From contig WJXW01000007.1 in NCBI GenBank assembly GCA_015832175.1, positions 620,001-684,000 on the forward strand: a stretch of DNA of 64,000 nt. Direction: 5' to 3'. The first letter of the stretch is position 1; each line of letters opens with the position of its first letter. Below are positions 38,749 through 49,812 of this stretch, piece by piece. The notes under the pieces were generated by a model, which was not told where the DNA came from, made no database searches, and saw nothing but the letters and a program-made list of their open reading frames with translations. The position numbers and the translations under genes were made by a program. This stretch comes from Paraphaeosphaeria minitans (taxonomy: Eukaryota > Ascomycota > Dothideomycetes > Pleosporales > Didymosphaeriaceae).

Positions 38749-39335
38749 TGATCTCGTAATAGAACGCTCATGCAGGTAGTTTGAACAAATTTTGGGCACC
38801 GTTGCAAAAAGGACCATTTTGATTGCATCTATCAGCACAGTAATTAAAGCTCCCCTTCAAAGTGTTGCTGTACATGCCATTATGCTCATTGTTCTTCAGG
38901 ATTTCGAAAAACCCGATATCATTATGAGCATGTCGGCATGTCGGCAAAATGGCTAAGACCGCACTTTAATGGTGATCTCTACACCAAGTCTATAGTTTTT
39001 GAAATTGAGTTGAATTAACGTCAAAATCAACGTGGTGAAATGCTGGCCGAAGATCCGTATTTTCAGCGACTTATTTGTCTAACCCTCTACACGCCAAGAT
39101 CACATCTTTCTCTTCCCTTTCAATCGATGTTCGCATCTGTTCTTGAACTAGTACTTGTTGGAAGTGAGATCATTTATTGTGCATTTAACTCTCGGCGTTG
39201 TGTTGGGACACTATGTCCAACCATTCGTGCCTCAGATGCCCTTGTGTGTAGAACGAATAACCTTACCCTTAACCCTACTCGCTCGGACCAGCGAATACGG
39301 TAGCGACAATGGAGAAATAATTCTGGCATCGTCTC
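38749..39335. other. Intergenic, nothing recognised
   Basis: This is the 3' flank of the hydantoinase gene. Short frames here show no domain or convincing composition. Confidence 0.5.
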
Positions 39336-39647
39336 ATGTCCGTCATCTCACCTGGGGAGCTACAGCTTGTTTCGAAAATCACGAGCTTCATCAACACATT
39401 TCCAGTGGACACCGGTCTGCCAGCAGTCATCAAGGCTTTCGCAGACATATATACCCTCGATTTCAATACCACGACAGGGTTCTCAGCGTTGCAGCTGTTG
39501 GTCATTGGAATGGAAAGGTATTACGGATTCGTAGGCCCTTTCGGACCCATTCCCTATATTCTACCATTGCTGGAGAAGCAGAGCAAGAAAGAAACACTCA
39601 GGGATTCTCTGTACCCGATAGTCGCAAATAGCGCGCAGTGGACGTAG
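39336..39647 (+). CDS. Small hypothetical protein, 103 aa
   Basis: An uninterrupted frame from ATG to TAG. The product is mixed in composition with hydrophobic patches around residues 47-58 and 68-77 (GFVGPFGPIP) and a Lys-rich end. There is no signal peptide and no family I recognise. The opposite strand is also open over part of it, but this frame looks more protein-like. The product could be an exon of a larger decayed gene. Its neighbour downstream is a pseudogene on the other strand. Confidence 0.35.
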   Translation: MSVISPGELQLVSKITSFINTFPVDTGLPAVIKAFADIYTLDFNTTTGFSALQLLVIGMERYYGFVGPFGPIPYILPLLEKQSKKETLRDSLYPIVANSAQWT

Positions 39648-39649
39648 CG

Positions 39650-40175
39650 TTGACGAGTGAACCTCCTGTTACTTCTAAACCATTAAGTCTAATGGTTGGT
39701 ACGACTAGGCATGCATGCTTCATATCAGTGACGTCTAGTTTGGCTAGAGCGTTTCTAGGTTTAGTGACTGGTATCGCTTCGTCTGTGCGTGCTTGTCCCA
39801 GGTTCCAATACCAAGATTCTCGTGTGCTAGACGTTGCAGCTGTAATGTGGATCCAGCTTGCCACTCGGCGTAGCTGTAGACTCGCTTTACACTGCAAAGG
39901 CGCCATACCGTAGGGAAAGGGCGAAAATTTCCTCTGCGAATGTCGATATGAGCACTAACGTGCTTCCCACTATAAGAATAACTCCTCGCATATGTAAAAG
40001 CGTCGACACATTTGTGACTCTGATATGCATAATGGTCTCGATGTTAGACACTTGGAAGTCCGGTTCATTGACCTGTACCCCACAGTTTCTTCCACGTAGT
40101 AAAACTTCGTTTCCCGAGGGTTTTAGCATTCTCGAGGACAGAATACTTGAGAATATCAGCCAACTAACATCAGAA
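39650..40175 (-). pseudogene. Frameshifted membrane-protein gene
   Basis: On the minus strand three pieces in different frames follow one another without plausible introns between them. The first is a segment with a strong transmembrane stretch (GVILIVGSTLVLISTF, about 39,990-39,940). The second is a segment reading EWQAGSTLQLQRLAHE (about 39,870-39,825). The third is a segment with IPVTKPRNALAKLDVTD (about 39,770-39,720). I recognise the order TM, EW-x-GSTLQLQRLAHE-x-LG-x-GTW, VTxP, LDV from uncharacterised fungal membrane proteins. Two frame breaks and a TAA show that this copy is dead. The 5' part was not found. Function unknown. Confidence 0.5.
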
Positions 40176-40180
40176 TAGCT

Positions 40181-41402
40181 TCCTGCTGCTTGTGCTCAGG
40201 ATGCATATGTGTTAACATGGTTACCCTATAACCACCTCAAGCCGTCAGAAAGGCGCAAGGCAGACGCGAACATTGGAAAAGTAACGTGTTGCTACCTCCA
40301 TCCCAAATCTCCTATCAATTCTGCCTAAGTGTAGGTAGATAACCCGCGAGAGTTGGGGACAACTGGTGTTACTTGCCCCAGCGTATTAGGGTTAGGGTTA
40401 GGAGATGGATTGTCCTGCGGACGCGCGGACAGAGTTTGTCTTGTCAATCAGCAGCACAGCTATCGAACGACTGGACAAGCATGGACCTAATCGCCCAGAT
40501 GAATTACCTAGGTAGGTATGCGCACGTCCGCTATCGCAGCGACTTTTCTCATGCCTCCACGGATACGCTCCTAATCTGTATGTGACACCTGCCGACTCCA
40601 GCAAGACACGATGCGTCAAGAAAGACGACGAAGAGCTTTGCTTGTTCTGCTCGTGAATGAAACATGATAAGTCAGCTGAAGCCAATCTTACATAAAGTTC
40701 CTGACAGCATAAGAGAAAATAGCTTGTCACCTTGATCTACCACAACAAAGCAGTTCTGGCTAAGAGTAGTATGATAAAGATATTGTATTTTTTCTTCTTG
40801 TTTTGGAATACGTGTGAGCATGCACATTCTAAAAGTTTCTTGAACGCAGAACTTCCGGAAATTACACTTCACACTCGCTTTTCGTGGCTTCATTGTAGTA
40901 GTCATCTGTTATGACTCTTTCGAAGTAAACGGGATGACTTGAAATTTGAAAAATGCCAGCTTGGACGAGCAGTTAATAGTTCAACGTAAACTCTCATAAT
41001 CGTCTAGTCATTCAGCCATAAACCCACTTGGGATATCATTAGTCACATTCATTGAGTTTTTCGAAAACTGCAACACTACTTAGAAATATTGGAAGCATGC
41101 AGCTCGAGAACAAGCTGCTAGCACCGGAGCGGGTAGAGTTCCGTATTGATCGGTTCCGCGTCCATTAGGATATGCGTACCAACCAAGCTAAGTTGCATCT
41201 GGAAATGATTTGTACTTCTGCATCGGATAGCCAGCCACTTTACTTTGCAGTATATTAAACATACGAGGAAACTCGTGTTGCAAGCGATTCTCCCTCCAAT
41301 TTTCGTATCTTGATCTTCTACAACATATCAACGTACCTATATAGAGGCTTGAAACTGTTCTTCCAGCAAAATGTTATACCACGTCTGCCTAAAGCTCTGA
41401 TC
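40181..41402. other. Intergenic, no gene recognised
   Basis: Apart from the telomere-like tract I see only short frames without domain features. The last part is the promoter and leader of the secreted-protein gene. Confidence 0.5.
40386..40402 (+). repeat. Interstitial telomere-like tract
   Basis: Two TTAGGG units and a third partial one (TTAGG) occur in a row. TTAGGG is the usual telomere repeat of filamentous ascomycetes. It is short enough to arise by chance or double-strand-break repair. Confidence 0.7.
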
Positions 41403-42856
41403 ATGGCGAATCTCTTGGGAATATTTTCTTGGTTCGCTGTTGTATCTTTTTTGGGGGCGACCTTCGCTCGTACGTACATGCACCGTCGCATTAATAGCTA
41501 TGCTGAAAGGTTAAAGAGACTACGACCAGCAATACGACAACAGAAGCGCCTACGAGCAGCTCGACGGAAGAGTGGTCGCCTCCCACGACGCCACCGCCAA
41601 CACATGCTCCCTTCCCCACTGCAAGTGCTATACCTCTGCCCACGGAATTTTCAGACATCCCCAAATCGATTGTCGAATGTTGGGATTCGCTCATCTCGTA
41701 CGGTGTCACACGCGACTTCCTTGCTCAACAGCTGGCGAGCGGGCAGGTCTACTCGTGGTCAGAATTTGACACACCAACTGTGACTACCAACACGTACGAG
41801 TGGCCTATTTTCAGTTGCACCACAAGCTATTCCGGACTGACCACGCTTTGCGACGGTTATCCCCGCGCAAACGACTGCTACGAACAGTGCACGACCACTG
41901 GAATTTCGTCTTACACATTGCAATTCACCCAGACTGGGACTGGCGAATGGCTTACTCCAACGTGGTCGACTGAGCTCCAGCAACTGCCCATCCCGACTTG
42001 CACGGTTGCCGAGGACCTAAGCCCTGAGTGTTCACGACTTGCAGAAGCGTACACCTGGCGTACCTCACACATCGACCCCACGGCCTCGATATCAGCACCT
42101 CCCTGTGCCGTCTCCTTACCCCCAACAATCGAACCAAGCCCACCCGCCAAAGCACGATGCTCACTGCACGCAGAGTCCTACGAAGCGTACTACTGGCCGA
42201 CGCCCAGCCAATCCAACCCAGAAGCCTTTTGCAACGACAGCCCAGTTCCAACCGGACCCCCTACCATACCAGACCGCCCAAAAACCGCCGTCATATCCGG
42301 TCTAACCTTCACGAGCCCCTCCATCTACCACATCCTCCACAACGCCACCATCCACCGATACGCAGGCGAAGCCTCCTCCGTCGCCTACGGCGGCGGCGGC
42401 CCAATCTACAGCATCTCGAGCACGCTCCCGAACCTCACTTTGGCGCAAGCCGCAACGTCCATCCTGGCGCAAAGCAAAACGTGCCGCAAGCCCAGCCCCC
42501 ACGGCGCGGTGCGCTGCACCATCTCGTACGAGCCCGACTTCCGCGTGCAAGACCTGTTCACCGTCGGGGCGGAGATTTACTACGGAGAGCAACTGGCCAC
42601 GCCGACCGCGGCGACCATCTGCCAGGCGAGCTATGCGGCTACGATCGGTCTGCCGTTGGGGGAGGTCGCGGCGCAGAATGGGGTCGGTGGGGACTGCGAG
42701 TGGACGTTTGCGCATAGTGGGAGGACGACGCTGGTGGGCGAGGATATGTTTAGTGTTGATGGGTTTGGGTCGGATGACTACCATGCCATTACGACAGCTC
42801 CGGAGGTTTTGCGGCCGGGTACGGCCACCGTCGCGTCGTCTACTCGTGTGGAGTGA
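41403..42856 (+). CDS. Secreted Ser/Thr/Pro-rich protein, unknown family
   Basis: Two exons, 41,403-41,469 and 41,517-42,856, give 468 residues. The intron (47 bases, GTACGT...AAAG) is inferred because it joins a classical signal peptide (MANLLGIFSWFAVVSFLGATFA) in frame to the long second exon. The mature protein starts with a Thr/Ser/Pro-rich, probably O-glycosylated stretch (TTTSNTTTEAPTSSS). A region with many Cys residues in pairs and N-glycosylation sites (NAT, NLT) follows. No membrane segment or GPI signal is evident. I recognise no catalytic domain. An extracellular or wall protein is the natural reading. The exact 3' splice site is the least certain part. Confidence 0.7.
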
Positions 42857-43675
42857 ACGTCAGGACCAGGACCAGGGTCAGGGTTAGGTAGCGCATCCAA
42901 ACAGGCATTGTAATTTTTCGGTCCATGGCACGAGCTCACCCACCCACCCCCTCGCGATGGGCAGTCAAGTTCGTCCGAGTGCCCTGTCTTCGATGTGTTG
43001 CGTGAAACAAAATAATCAAAAATTATCAAGGGACAAGGCGATTCGCATATCTACACCCATGCATAGATCCTGTCCATCCCCCATGCACCCAAATGAACCA
43101 CAGCATCCTCCAAATCTCCATATTACACAACATTCCAAGCCCGCCCGAACCCATGAGGACGCGTCCTGATGACACGTACAATGCACTCCATATGTTTCAC
43201 CCTCCACCACATATCCAAGGCCTGTACCCACAACATTGATCAATCTAGACCGTGATACAGCCTAAGGCCCAAAGTGTAACAATATCCAAGCCTCCATTTT
43301 TTTTTCTCTGGGTTAAGATATCACGACCGAGATGAAAGATTTCCTCGTGGACAATGAAAGCGTATTATATAGCCGTTGTTTTCCCTCTGAACGTGGTCAC
43401 GCGGATGGAATCTGCGGGTCTGAAAACGTCACCGCCTCCTCGGGTCGTGCTTGCAATCGTGTGCGTAGGGTAGCTAGAAGTTGACCTCGTGTTCCCATGG
43501 CTGTTGAAAGGGAGTGGGTGGTAAATGGGAGTGGTCCGTTGAGTACGATATGTATCTGCCACAGCTGACGAGCGCTTCCCGAGCTGCTTTTTTTTTTCTT
43601 TTTTTTCCACCTCGCAGGCCCCCCCAAGGCGTATGTTCGCGTAACTTATCATGTTGCAACTCGCTGAGGGATACA
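42857..43675. other. Intergenic
   Basis: Contains a T-rich run at about 43,586-43,610 and no convincing coding frame. Confidence 0.5.
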
Positions 43676-44098
43676 TCATCCAACCTGCACTGGTACACGC
43701 CGTCCGGGTAACCCATCCCATGCAACATGCACTTCCAGCTGCTTCCTCTTCGCCTCGAACCCCTCTTCCAGCACCTTGTGAAGATCACGCCAATTCGTAC
43801 CATCTAGCTGCACGTTGGGCTCGTTCGCTGCCGAAATGACGAAATGACGCAGGTTCGGCATATCGAACAGGCCGTCAAAGCACCAGAACTTCTGGATGTC
43901 TCCCTTGGTCAGGAGCATATTCCGCTAGCGCATCCAGCCATAAGACGATGTGTGCTGCTGTAGCATTCTTGAGGTGACGATAATGCTTGATAGTCTTGGG
44001 GAAAGAGTATCAGGTAGGATGGCGAAAAGCGAGGATCGGCTATCTCTAGATGTTCTGGGTTCGTGACGACGCTGTGTATCACGTGGTTGTATTTGATC
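43676..44098 (-). pseudogene. Decayed gene, unknown family
   Basis: Three minus-strand segments in different frames look like one protein. They are about 44,095-44,005 (NPEHLEIADPRFSP), about 44,000-43,930 (HIVLWLDALAEY), and 43,918-43,676 (MPNLRHFVISAANEPNV ... WRDLHKVLEEGFEAKRKQLE). The frame changes fall at single positions without splice signals, so I read them as frameshifts. The Leu-spaced blocks recall F-box/LRR-type fungal proteins, but this is weak. The last segment alone is open for 80 codons. Confidence 0.4.
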
Positions 44099-44408
44099 AG
44101 TGGTGTGCGCGCCGGCCGACGGTGCCTAGGATAAAACCATGAACCCGGGAAAAGAACTCGCGGATCTTGTCAGCAAGAAAACAGGAACAGTGCTGGCCAT
44201 GACCGCCAGTCTCGGGAGACTTTCGACGACTTTCAGGTGGAATCCGCGAGTCGTTGAATTTCAACGGGGAATTGGCCGTGAAGGTGGTCGCGAGCTTTAT
44301 TCCTATGGTGCCCAGTGTTTGCTTGTGAGGCAGTGGGTCCAAACTGGTGGTCTCGGTGCTGGCTGCGGGTGATGGATCTTGATAATACGCTTGCTCTGCG
44401 TGCACCCG

Positions 44409-46228
44409 TCACAGCTGAAACCACTCTTTCCACATCCTGCCTCTTTCGCCAATCGGCGGCAGTGGTGCTTCGCCACGACCCTCACCCCAAATGTCCATTG
44501 CGAAGTAGACCGCAAAGCGGCCATTTCCATCCATGTCACCCCGAACAATAGTACCTGCAACCCCACCCTTGTCAGTGACATTCATGGAGAAGGGATAGGT
44601 ATGTTTGTTTGACTCAGCTGTAGGGAGCGAAACTCTGCCTATGTACAGCGACATGAAATCACACCCAGGGTTTACATACTCAGTACCCTCGCATTCTCAG
44701 TCGGCCACCCAGTGATGGGATCAACTTCGCGCTCCTCGATTTCGATGAGCCTTCGAGATACCATAGCCTGCTGCTGCGCATCCCAGAGACCTTCGCGTGG
44801 TATGTTGCGCTCGAGAAGGGCGACGGCTTCGCGGCGAGTGACTGGGCACCGACAGCGTGACGCTGTGAAGTTAAGACATGGGATGACCGAAATCTCGAAT
44901 GAGAAGTTCGCTGCGGGCGAGGTAACTCCTAGGCGCTGGCTGTGCTCCACCACATGTCTGCAATGTTCAACAAGAGCCTTGAACCGAGGCAGATGTCGAT
45001 CGCACGCACACTGATTTGGATCCGTAATCGATGCGCCAAGAATGTAGGTAGAATGGTAGCAGGCCTTCAATGAGTGTGCCGTGATTGTGTCATCCTTGCT
45101 GAGAATACCGCTACTCTCAAGCTCTTCCAGTGCGATCCACCATTCATCCAAAGCAAGCAGCAAAGCCTGTTGGTCGAGCAGCTTGTGTTCCGGAGTAGGC
45201 GTTATGGGTCGGAAGTTCTCGCCCATATGGCGAATGAATAATAGGCCTTGATTGCGGAGCTCATGCATGGCGAATTGTGCTTCCAGTATAGACTTGAAAG
45301 AAAGCCGTGGGGCATCTAGCGGTGTCTGGATTAGAGACATGGCAAGGTCGGTAGGCACGCCGTACATTATCCCTGTGGTAAGCAGGCGGTGGAATAGAGG
45401 AACGAGTGATTTCTCAATCAATTCAGATCCGAGCGTCTTTCCGCCAGTTGACCTTTGTTTCGCTCTAAGGGTCTGAAGGATGCGGAGTCCATTGCAATAG
45501 TGCAGCATAGCTGTGTCGTAGTTCCCGCGCAGGATTTCTATGCCAACGAAGATGAAGCAGGACACGAGCCCGACCTCGGCGGTGTAAGAAGCTTCAGAGA
45601 TGCGTTCCGCGAGAGCTTTGATGGCTTTGTTGTAGTGTGTCAAGAACGTCCCTTGGCCCGAGGTAGCGACCAAACCGGACCGGGCACTCTTCAAACTCCC
45701 AGTCTGGGACCTGTTAAGATAGCCTATGGCGATCAAGGCATGTTGGATTGAAGACTCGGACTGGGCCATCTGTAAACACGCTTGGGACCAAAACTCTGTG
45801 TCGAAGCCATCAGTGGACATGGAAGGTGCGGCACAGTGGGTATAAAATGCCAGGAAGTGGAGATCTTTGTCGCCTGCCATGGGAGATTTGACGGCACGTT
45901 GGACTGTAGATGTCCGGGTCACCGCAAATACAATGGGCCGACAGACATCTGGGCTTGTCGTGTAGCCATCGCACTTGCGACCCGTGGTCGTGCATCTGAT
46001 TCGTCAGGCAGGAGCAATGGACCTTGGGAATACTTCTGACCGTTTGCAATGAGGTTTTTCTTCATCACATTTCACTCGACGGATTCTAAGATTTGGGGTC
46101 AGCGGAATGACGAACCTCGGTCAAAGTGGAACGTACTTGCAAGTCTTGCAGCCGGTCTTGACTCTAGGGGCAGGTCTCCTTGTGCGCGGCCTGCTGACCA
46201 GGGTGACATAAGAGCCTGCTGAGGACAT
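44409..46228 (-). CDS. Zn2Cys6 fungal transcription factor, 560 aa
   Basis: Four exons on the minus strand: 46,228-46,137, 46,085-46,041, 45,995-44,676 and 44,634-44,409. The introns are 51, 45 and 41 bases and all junctions keep frame. The DNA-binding domain is a perfect C6 binuclear cluster, Cys27-x2-Cys30-x6-Cys37-x6-Cys44-x2-Cys47-x6-Cys54, and is only complete after splicing of introns 1 and 2. The rest is a helical middle region of the fungal-specific type with a conserved-looking LLALDEWWIALEELE stretch. The C-terminal block has MDIWGEG ... WKEWFQL, comparable to the KPWG-DG-W ending of related regulators. The last intron (GTAAAC...GCAG) is short and is the weakest junction. The target pathway cannot be inferred from the neighbours. 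Confidence 0.85.
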
Positions 46229-46783
46229 GGTGGATACACTTCAAGAAAACAAAACAAGCTAGATGAGCTGCCGTGCGTTGTAGCATGTAGTGAATTGGAT
46301 TAGGTAACCTTTCGAGGCCCGAAGAAGGAGCGACCTTGGGAGGATTTTGGCCCCTACCCCAGAGGGAACCCCACATAAGCTGACTAAGCACGGCAACACA
46401 TAGCTTCAGGCAAAAGGGGGGTTCCTGCTTCAAGGGCTGGATGGGATCGCTCTTTACAAGATGATGTCAAAAGTATACTTCAGATGGGTACAGGGGTCTT
46501 TTTTTATTTCCGAAGAGGTTGTCTGGCGCTGGGCAGCGTCCTGACACGCATGAGCTTGCGCCGTCACTGTCGAGATGTGATCTAGGGGCGTCTATGGTGC
46601 GTACTGTGGAATTACTCCTAGTACCGTGGGATGTACTGTGGAATTTGCCAGTACTGTGGATCACTCCCAGTACTGTGGATCACTCCCAGCACTGTATATC
46701 ACCCCCAGTACTGTACATCACTTCCAGTTCTGTATATCACCCCCAGTACTGTGTTATATCCGATTTTTGGCACGAGTGTGAGC
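46229..46783. other. Intergenic upstream of the Zn2Cys6 gene
   Basis: This separates the TF start (minus) from the end of the HIT gene (minus). It contains the 19-base tandem repeat listed separately. No ORF is supported. Confidence 0.5.
46650..46760 (+). repeat. 19-base tandem repeat, about 5.5 copies
   Basis: The unit agtactgtggatcactccc recurs with substitutions. Looser copies lie upstream at about 46,598-46,649. It adjoins the 3' end of the HIT gene. Confidence 0.85.
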
Positions 46784-47410
46784 TCATCGCTCTTTCTCGG
46801 TGTCTTTGGCCATCTCTTCGGCAAGCCACTCGGCCTCCTTGTTCATCTCGTCGCCGCTCCTCGGCTTGCGGTCCTCATCCGCATCGACGGCCGGGAACGT
46901 ACCGCGCCTCGCATCGCCCTTGTCGCGCGTGGTGAGCTGGTTGGCCAGATCGGCATCGTCGCTCTCCATCATTCCGTATATAGCGTCCGGGCGAGGTAGG
47001 TCCTGCTTCTTCCTGGGGATGATGTGGGCATGGACATGTGGCACGCTCTGGCCGGCATCCTCGCCGTCTTGAACGGCAATGTTCAGGGCCGAGGCACCAA
47101 AGACGCGCTCGATGGTGCGCGAGACGCGCTGCACAGTCAGGAAGAGATCCTGGACCTCGGCGGCGGACAGGTCGTGGATGCGCGGAACGAGGCGGCGTGG
47201 CGAGACGAGGACGTGGCCCGGAAGCAACGGCTTCAGATTCACCAGGGCGTACGACAGCGGTGTGAGGTGGAAGACCTGTGCGTGTGCTCCCGTCAGCCTC
47301 ACCAGGACGTCCAAGACACGGCAACGTCATGGTGCGTGGGCGGGAAGGCGCACCTGGTTGGTCACGACGAAGGCGCCGAACTTGATCACATCGGTGGTTA
47401 GTGGCGGCAT
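46784..47410 (-). CDS. HIT-family dinucleoside polyphosphate hydrolase (FHIT/Hnt2-like)
   Basis: Two exons, 47,410-47,354 and 47,275-46,784, joined across a 78-base GT-AG intron, give 182 residues, a normal length for fungal FHIT. FHIT enzymes split diadenosine tri- and tetraphosphate into AMP and ADP/ATP. Visible family features are the N-terminal strand FHLTPLSYALVNLKPLLPGHVLVSP, a basic RR segment, NIAVQDGEDAGQ, and the histidine triad HVHAHII at His99/101/103. The charged C-terminal 60 residues are family-typical linker and tail. The start codon lies only 17 bases from a minisatellite, so leader and promoter contain the repeats. Assignment is firm; the in vivo substrate is inferred from the family. 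Confidence 0.92.
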
Positions 47411-47426
47411 GCCAACGATGGGGGGT

Positions 47427-47735
47427 GTGAATAGACGGGAATGACAAAGCGTGGATAGACAGCAATGGAGTCGTGCTTAGACAGCAATGGAGTCGTGGAT
47501 AGACAGCAATGGAGTCGTGCTTAGACAGCAGTGGAGTCGTGGATAAAGAGCAATGAAGTCGTGAATAGACGCAATAGAGTCGTGAATAGACGCAATAGAG
47601 TCGTGAATAGACGGCAACAGAGTCGTGAATAGACGGCAATAGAGTCGTGAATAGACGGCAAGGATATACGGCAACGGCAAGGCGTGAATAGACAGCAACG
47701 GCAAGGCGTGGATAGACAGCAATGGCAAGCCAGAT
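47427..47735 (-). repeat. 22-base minisatellite in the FHIT promoter/leader
   Basis: A unit like gtcgtgaatagacggcaatag (21-22 bases) is repeated about ten times to about 47,665. Degenerate aaggcg-type copies continue to about 47,735. Units drift between cgtgaatagac, cgtggatagac and cgtgcttagac. Confidence 0.85.
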
Positions 47736-49007
47736 GGCGTTGGGCGGCAGGATGGACAGGCTCGCCGAGAGGCATCCAAGTGCAGTGCAAGTGCAAGTGT
47801 AAGCGAGGTGGACTTGTGCGGGCACCAAGCGGCGGGCAAATGTCAGCTGAACACTGAACAGGGCGCCGACAGGCCCTCGAAGCCAGCGACAACAACGCGT
47901 GGGCGAAACCAGCGCAGTAATTCGACTACGGTACATGTCCATGGGAATGTGACGGGCAGGCCAACAACGTCAGGATGCATGCAGCCAGCCACCAGACGCC
48001 GGGCTATCTGGGACGACGCTGGGCCATCTGGGAAGACGCTGGGCAATCTCACGCAGTGGCTCTGAGGAGCCTCTGTATAACAACCAGACGCGGTCGCATA
48101 TGCCTTGACTCTTCCTTGGCTCTTCCTTGACTCTTCCGTGACTCTTCCTTGACTCTTCCTTGATTCTTCCTGACTCTTCCTTGACTTTCCTTGACTCTTC
48201 CTTGACTCTTCCTTGACTCTTCCTTGACTCTTCCACCACTCTTCGCCTGCACGTCAAGGATCCACAATCTCCATCGCCCTTGTTTGCTTGCGGATCCCGC
48301 CCTACGCTAGCGGCTGAGAACTGGACCCTTTTCTTCTCGGTCTTCACGGGCAGAAGAAACATCGCCGAGAGATCTCACACACAGAAGAAACGAGCGTGGC
48401 CGTGTCCATCTGCGACGAGGAGCCTCACACACCCTCATCCCCACCCCCCCCCTCCCCCCAACGCGCCTCCACCACTCCGCGACTCCTCTCGCCACACGCA
48501 CCCTCGCTCCGCCGTCTGGGCCCGCAATCGGCGCCGACTTGGCCTGCAGCCTCCGACGGACCACCCCGCCCTCCCGCGGCAACGCCTCGCCTCGCAGCGT
48601 GTCTGACCATCCGCGCAGCCTCTCGAAAGGGCCGTCTCAGCGCCCCTCCCGCCTGGGCAAACATCAGCATTGCCATCTATAAAGGATTCGCCTTGGCTTC
48701 CTTTCCACGGATAGGATAGCACACGCATTTCTTCCTTCGCCGACCCTCACCTGCCGCCGCCGAACTTTGCCCGATAGCACGTCGGCTTGGATCCGCTAGA
48801 GTATTTGACCATCCCGGACTTCACTTCTGCCTTCACGCCACATCCCTCACAGAAGAAAGTGACGACGCAGGCGGACTTCTAACGCTCAAACACTGCACCT
48901 CGCGAACGCTTCTCCAGAAAGCCAGCCTTCCTCCCCATTCCACACTCCACGCGCACAGTTCAACACCCTTCCACGCCGGGACCTCTCGACAACCCACCTT
49001 TACAGCC
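47736..49007. other. Divergent intergenic region (FHIT / STEEP1)
   Basis: About 1.6 kb separates the two divergent start codons. It holds the two tandem repeats. It also holds a C-rich, ORF-bearing stretch at 48,400-48,700 that I take as promoter/leader, and a TATA-like ctataaag at 48,677-48,684. Confidence 0.5.
48104..48243 (+). repeat. 11-base tandem repeat, about 12 copies
   Basis: The unit ttgactcttcc is repeated with minor length changes. It lies between the divergent FHIT and STEEP1-family genes, closer to the latter. Confidence 0.85.
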
Positions 49008-49556
49008 ATGGACATCACGCAGTCCTCCCGCGACTACTTCGCAATGCCGTCGCCGTCCCCCTCGGAGAAGCTCTCCCTCGCCGCCTCCTCAACCGTATAC
49101 ACCTACCACTGCCTCTGCACCCACCTCCTCCTCGCGACCTCGACGCCCCTCGACGCGCTCCCCACCCGCAACAACTCGGCCGACGCCGCCCACATCATGC
49201 CGCTGCCGCCCCCACCCGCCCCCACCAAAGCGCGCCTCGGGTCCAACCACCCCGTCGCCCCGCCCACAGACCACTACGGCCTGCTCCTCAGCACGCGCCT
49301 CGAGCACGCCCCCAGCATGGTCACGAGCGACTCGGGCTTCGAGAAGCGGTACCTCCAGCGGTGCGGGCGCTGCAACCTCGTCGTCGGCTACCAGCTCGAC
49401 TGGCACCAGTTTGCCGGCGACCGCGCCGGACGCAACGACGACGTGGTGTACCTGCTCCCCGGGGGCTTCGTCACCACCAGCGAGATGATCATGGGCAAGA
49501 CGCCGCCTGGCACGGCCGCCATCGGTATGCGGACGGTGGCTGAGATCAAGACGTGA
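49008..49556 (+). CDS. STEEP1-like protein (UPF0428 family)
   Basis: A single exon encodes 182 residues. The start (gccATGG) is in a good context. Family features are a first Cys pair YHCLC (residues 34-37) followed by LLL...LDALPTR, a middle YGLLLSTRLE region, and a second Cys pair RCGRC (about 118-122) in RYLQRCGRCNLVVGYQ. A strand VVYLLPGGFVTTSEMI follows near residues 145-160. The four Cys suggest a zinc site. The human member STEEP1 (CXorf56) promotes STING exit from the ER. Fungi lack STING, so the role here is unknown; the family also occurs in spliceosome-related contexts. The product is shorter than the animal protein, lacking its long charged tail. Confidence 0.8.
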   Translation: MDITQSSRDYFAMPSPSPSEKLSLAASSTVYTYHCLCTHLLLATSTPLDALPTRNNSADAAHIMPLPPPPAPTKARLGSNHPVAPPTDHYGLLLSTRLEHAPSMVTSDSGFEKRYLQRCGRCNLVVGYQLDWHQFAGDRAGRNDDVVYLLPGGFVTTSEMIMGKTPPGTAAIGMRTVAEIKT

Positions 49557-49656
49557 GGCGTGGGGCGTCGTCAAAACGTCTTGGGGTGCCACCATCGCCT
49601 TGGTCGGCCGATGGCGGCAACGGATTTGCTATGCGCGCGCACTTGTACGATGGGCA

Positions 49657-49690
49657 GACGGACGGACGGATGGATGGACGGATGGATGGA
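49657..49690 (+). repeat. GGAC/GGAT tetranucleotide repeat
   Basis: Eight or so units of ggac/ggat lie in the 3' flank of the STEEP1-like gene. Confidence 0.85.
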
Positions 49691-49742
49691 GTCGGTCATG
49701 GCGTACACGGGACAGCTCCCCATTCACGGCGTGATCTTGGTG

Positions 49743-49744
<2 letters not shown>

Positions 49745-49773
<29 letters not shown>

Positions 49774-49812
49774 CTCTTTTTCTCTTCCTCTTTCTTTCTT
49801 TCTTTCCTTGTT
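49745..49812 (+). repeat. Poly-T and polypyrimidine tract
   Basis: A run of 28 T (49,746-49,773) is followed by ct-rich sequence. It may lie in the 3' UTR or terminator zone of the STEEP1-like gene. Confidence 0.85.

Noticed and set aside
42878..42892. Telomere-like agggtcagggttagg
   Set aside because: Only one proper TTAGG-type unit, probably chance.
44097..44405. 102-codon minus-strand ORF
   Set aside because: It starts four bases beyond the stop of the Zn2Cys6 gene on the same strand, leaving no promoter, and has no domain.
46875..47942. 355-codon minus-strand frame with SIHDS/VYSRL repeats
   Set aside because: It arises from the 22-base minisatellite and overlaps the FHIT exon in another frame; FHIT is clearly the real gene.
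48280..48720. Overlapping Pro/Arg-rich frames on both strands
   Set aside because: C-rich promoter/leader composition of the STEEP1-like gene keeps frames open; no conserved motif.
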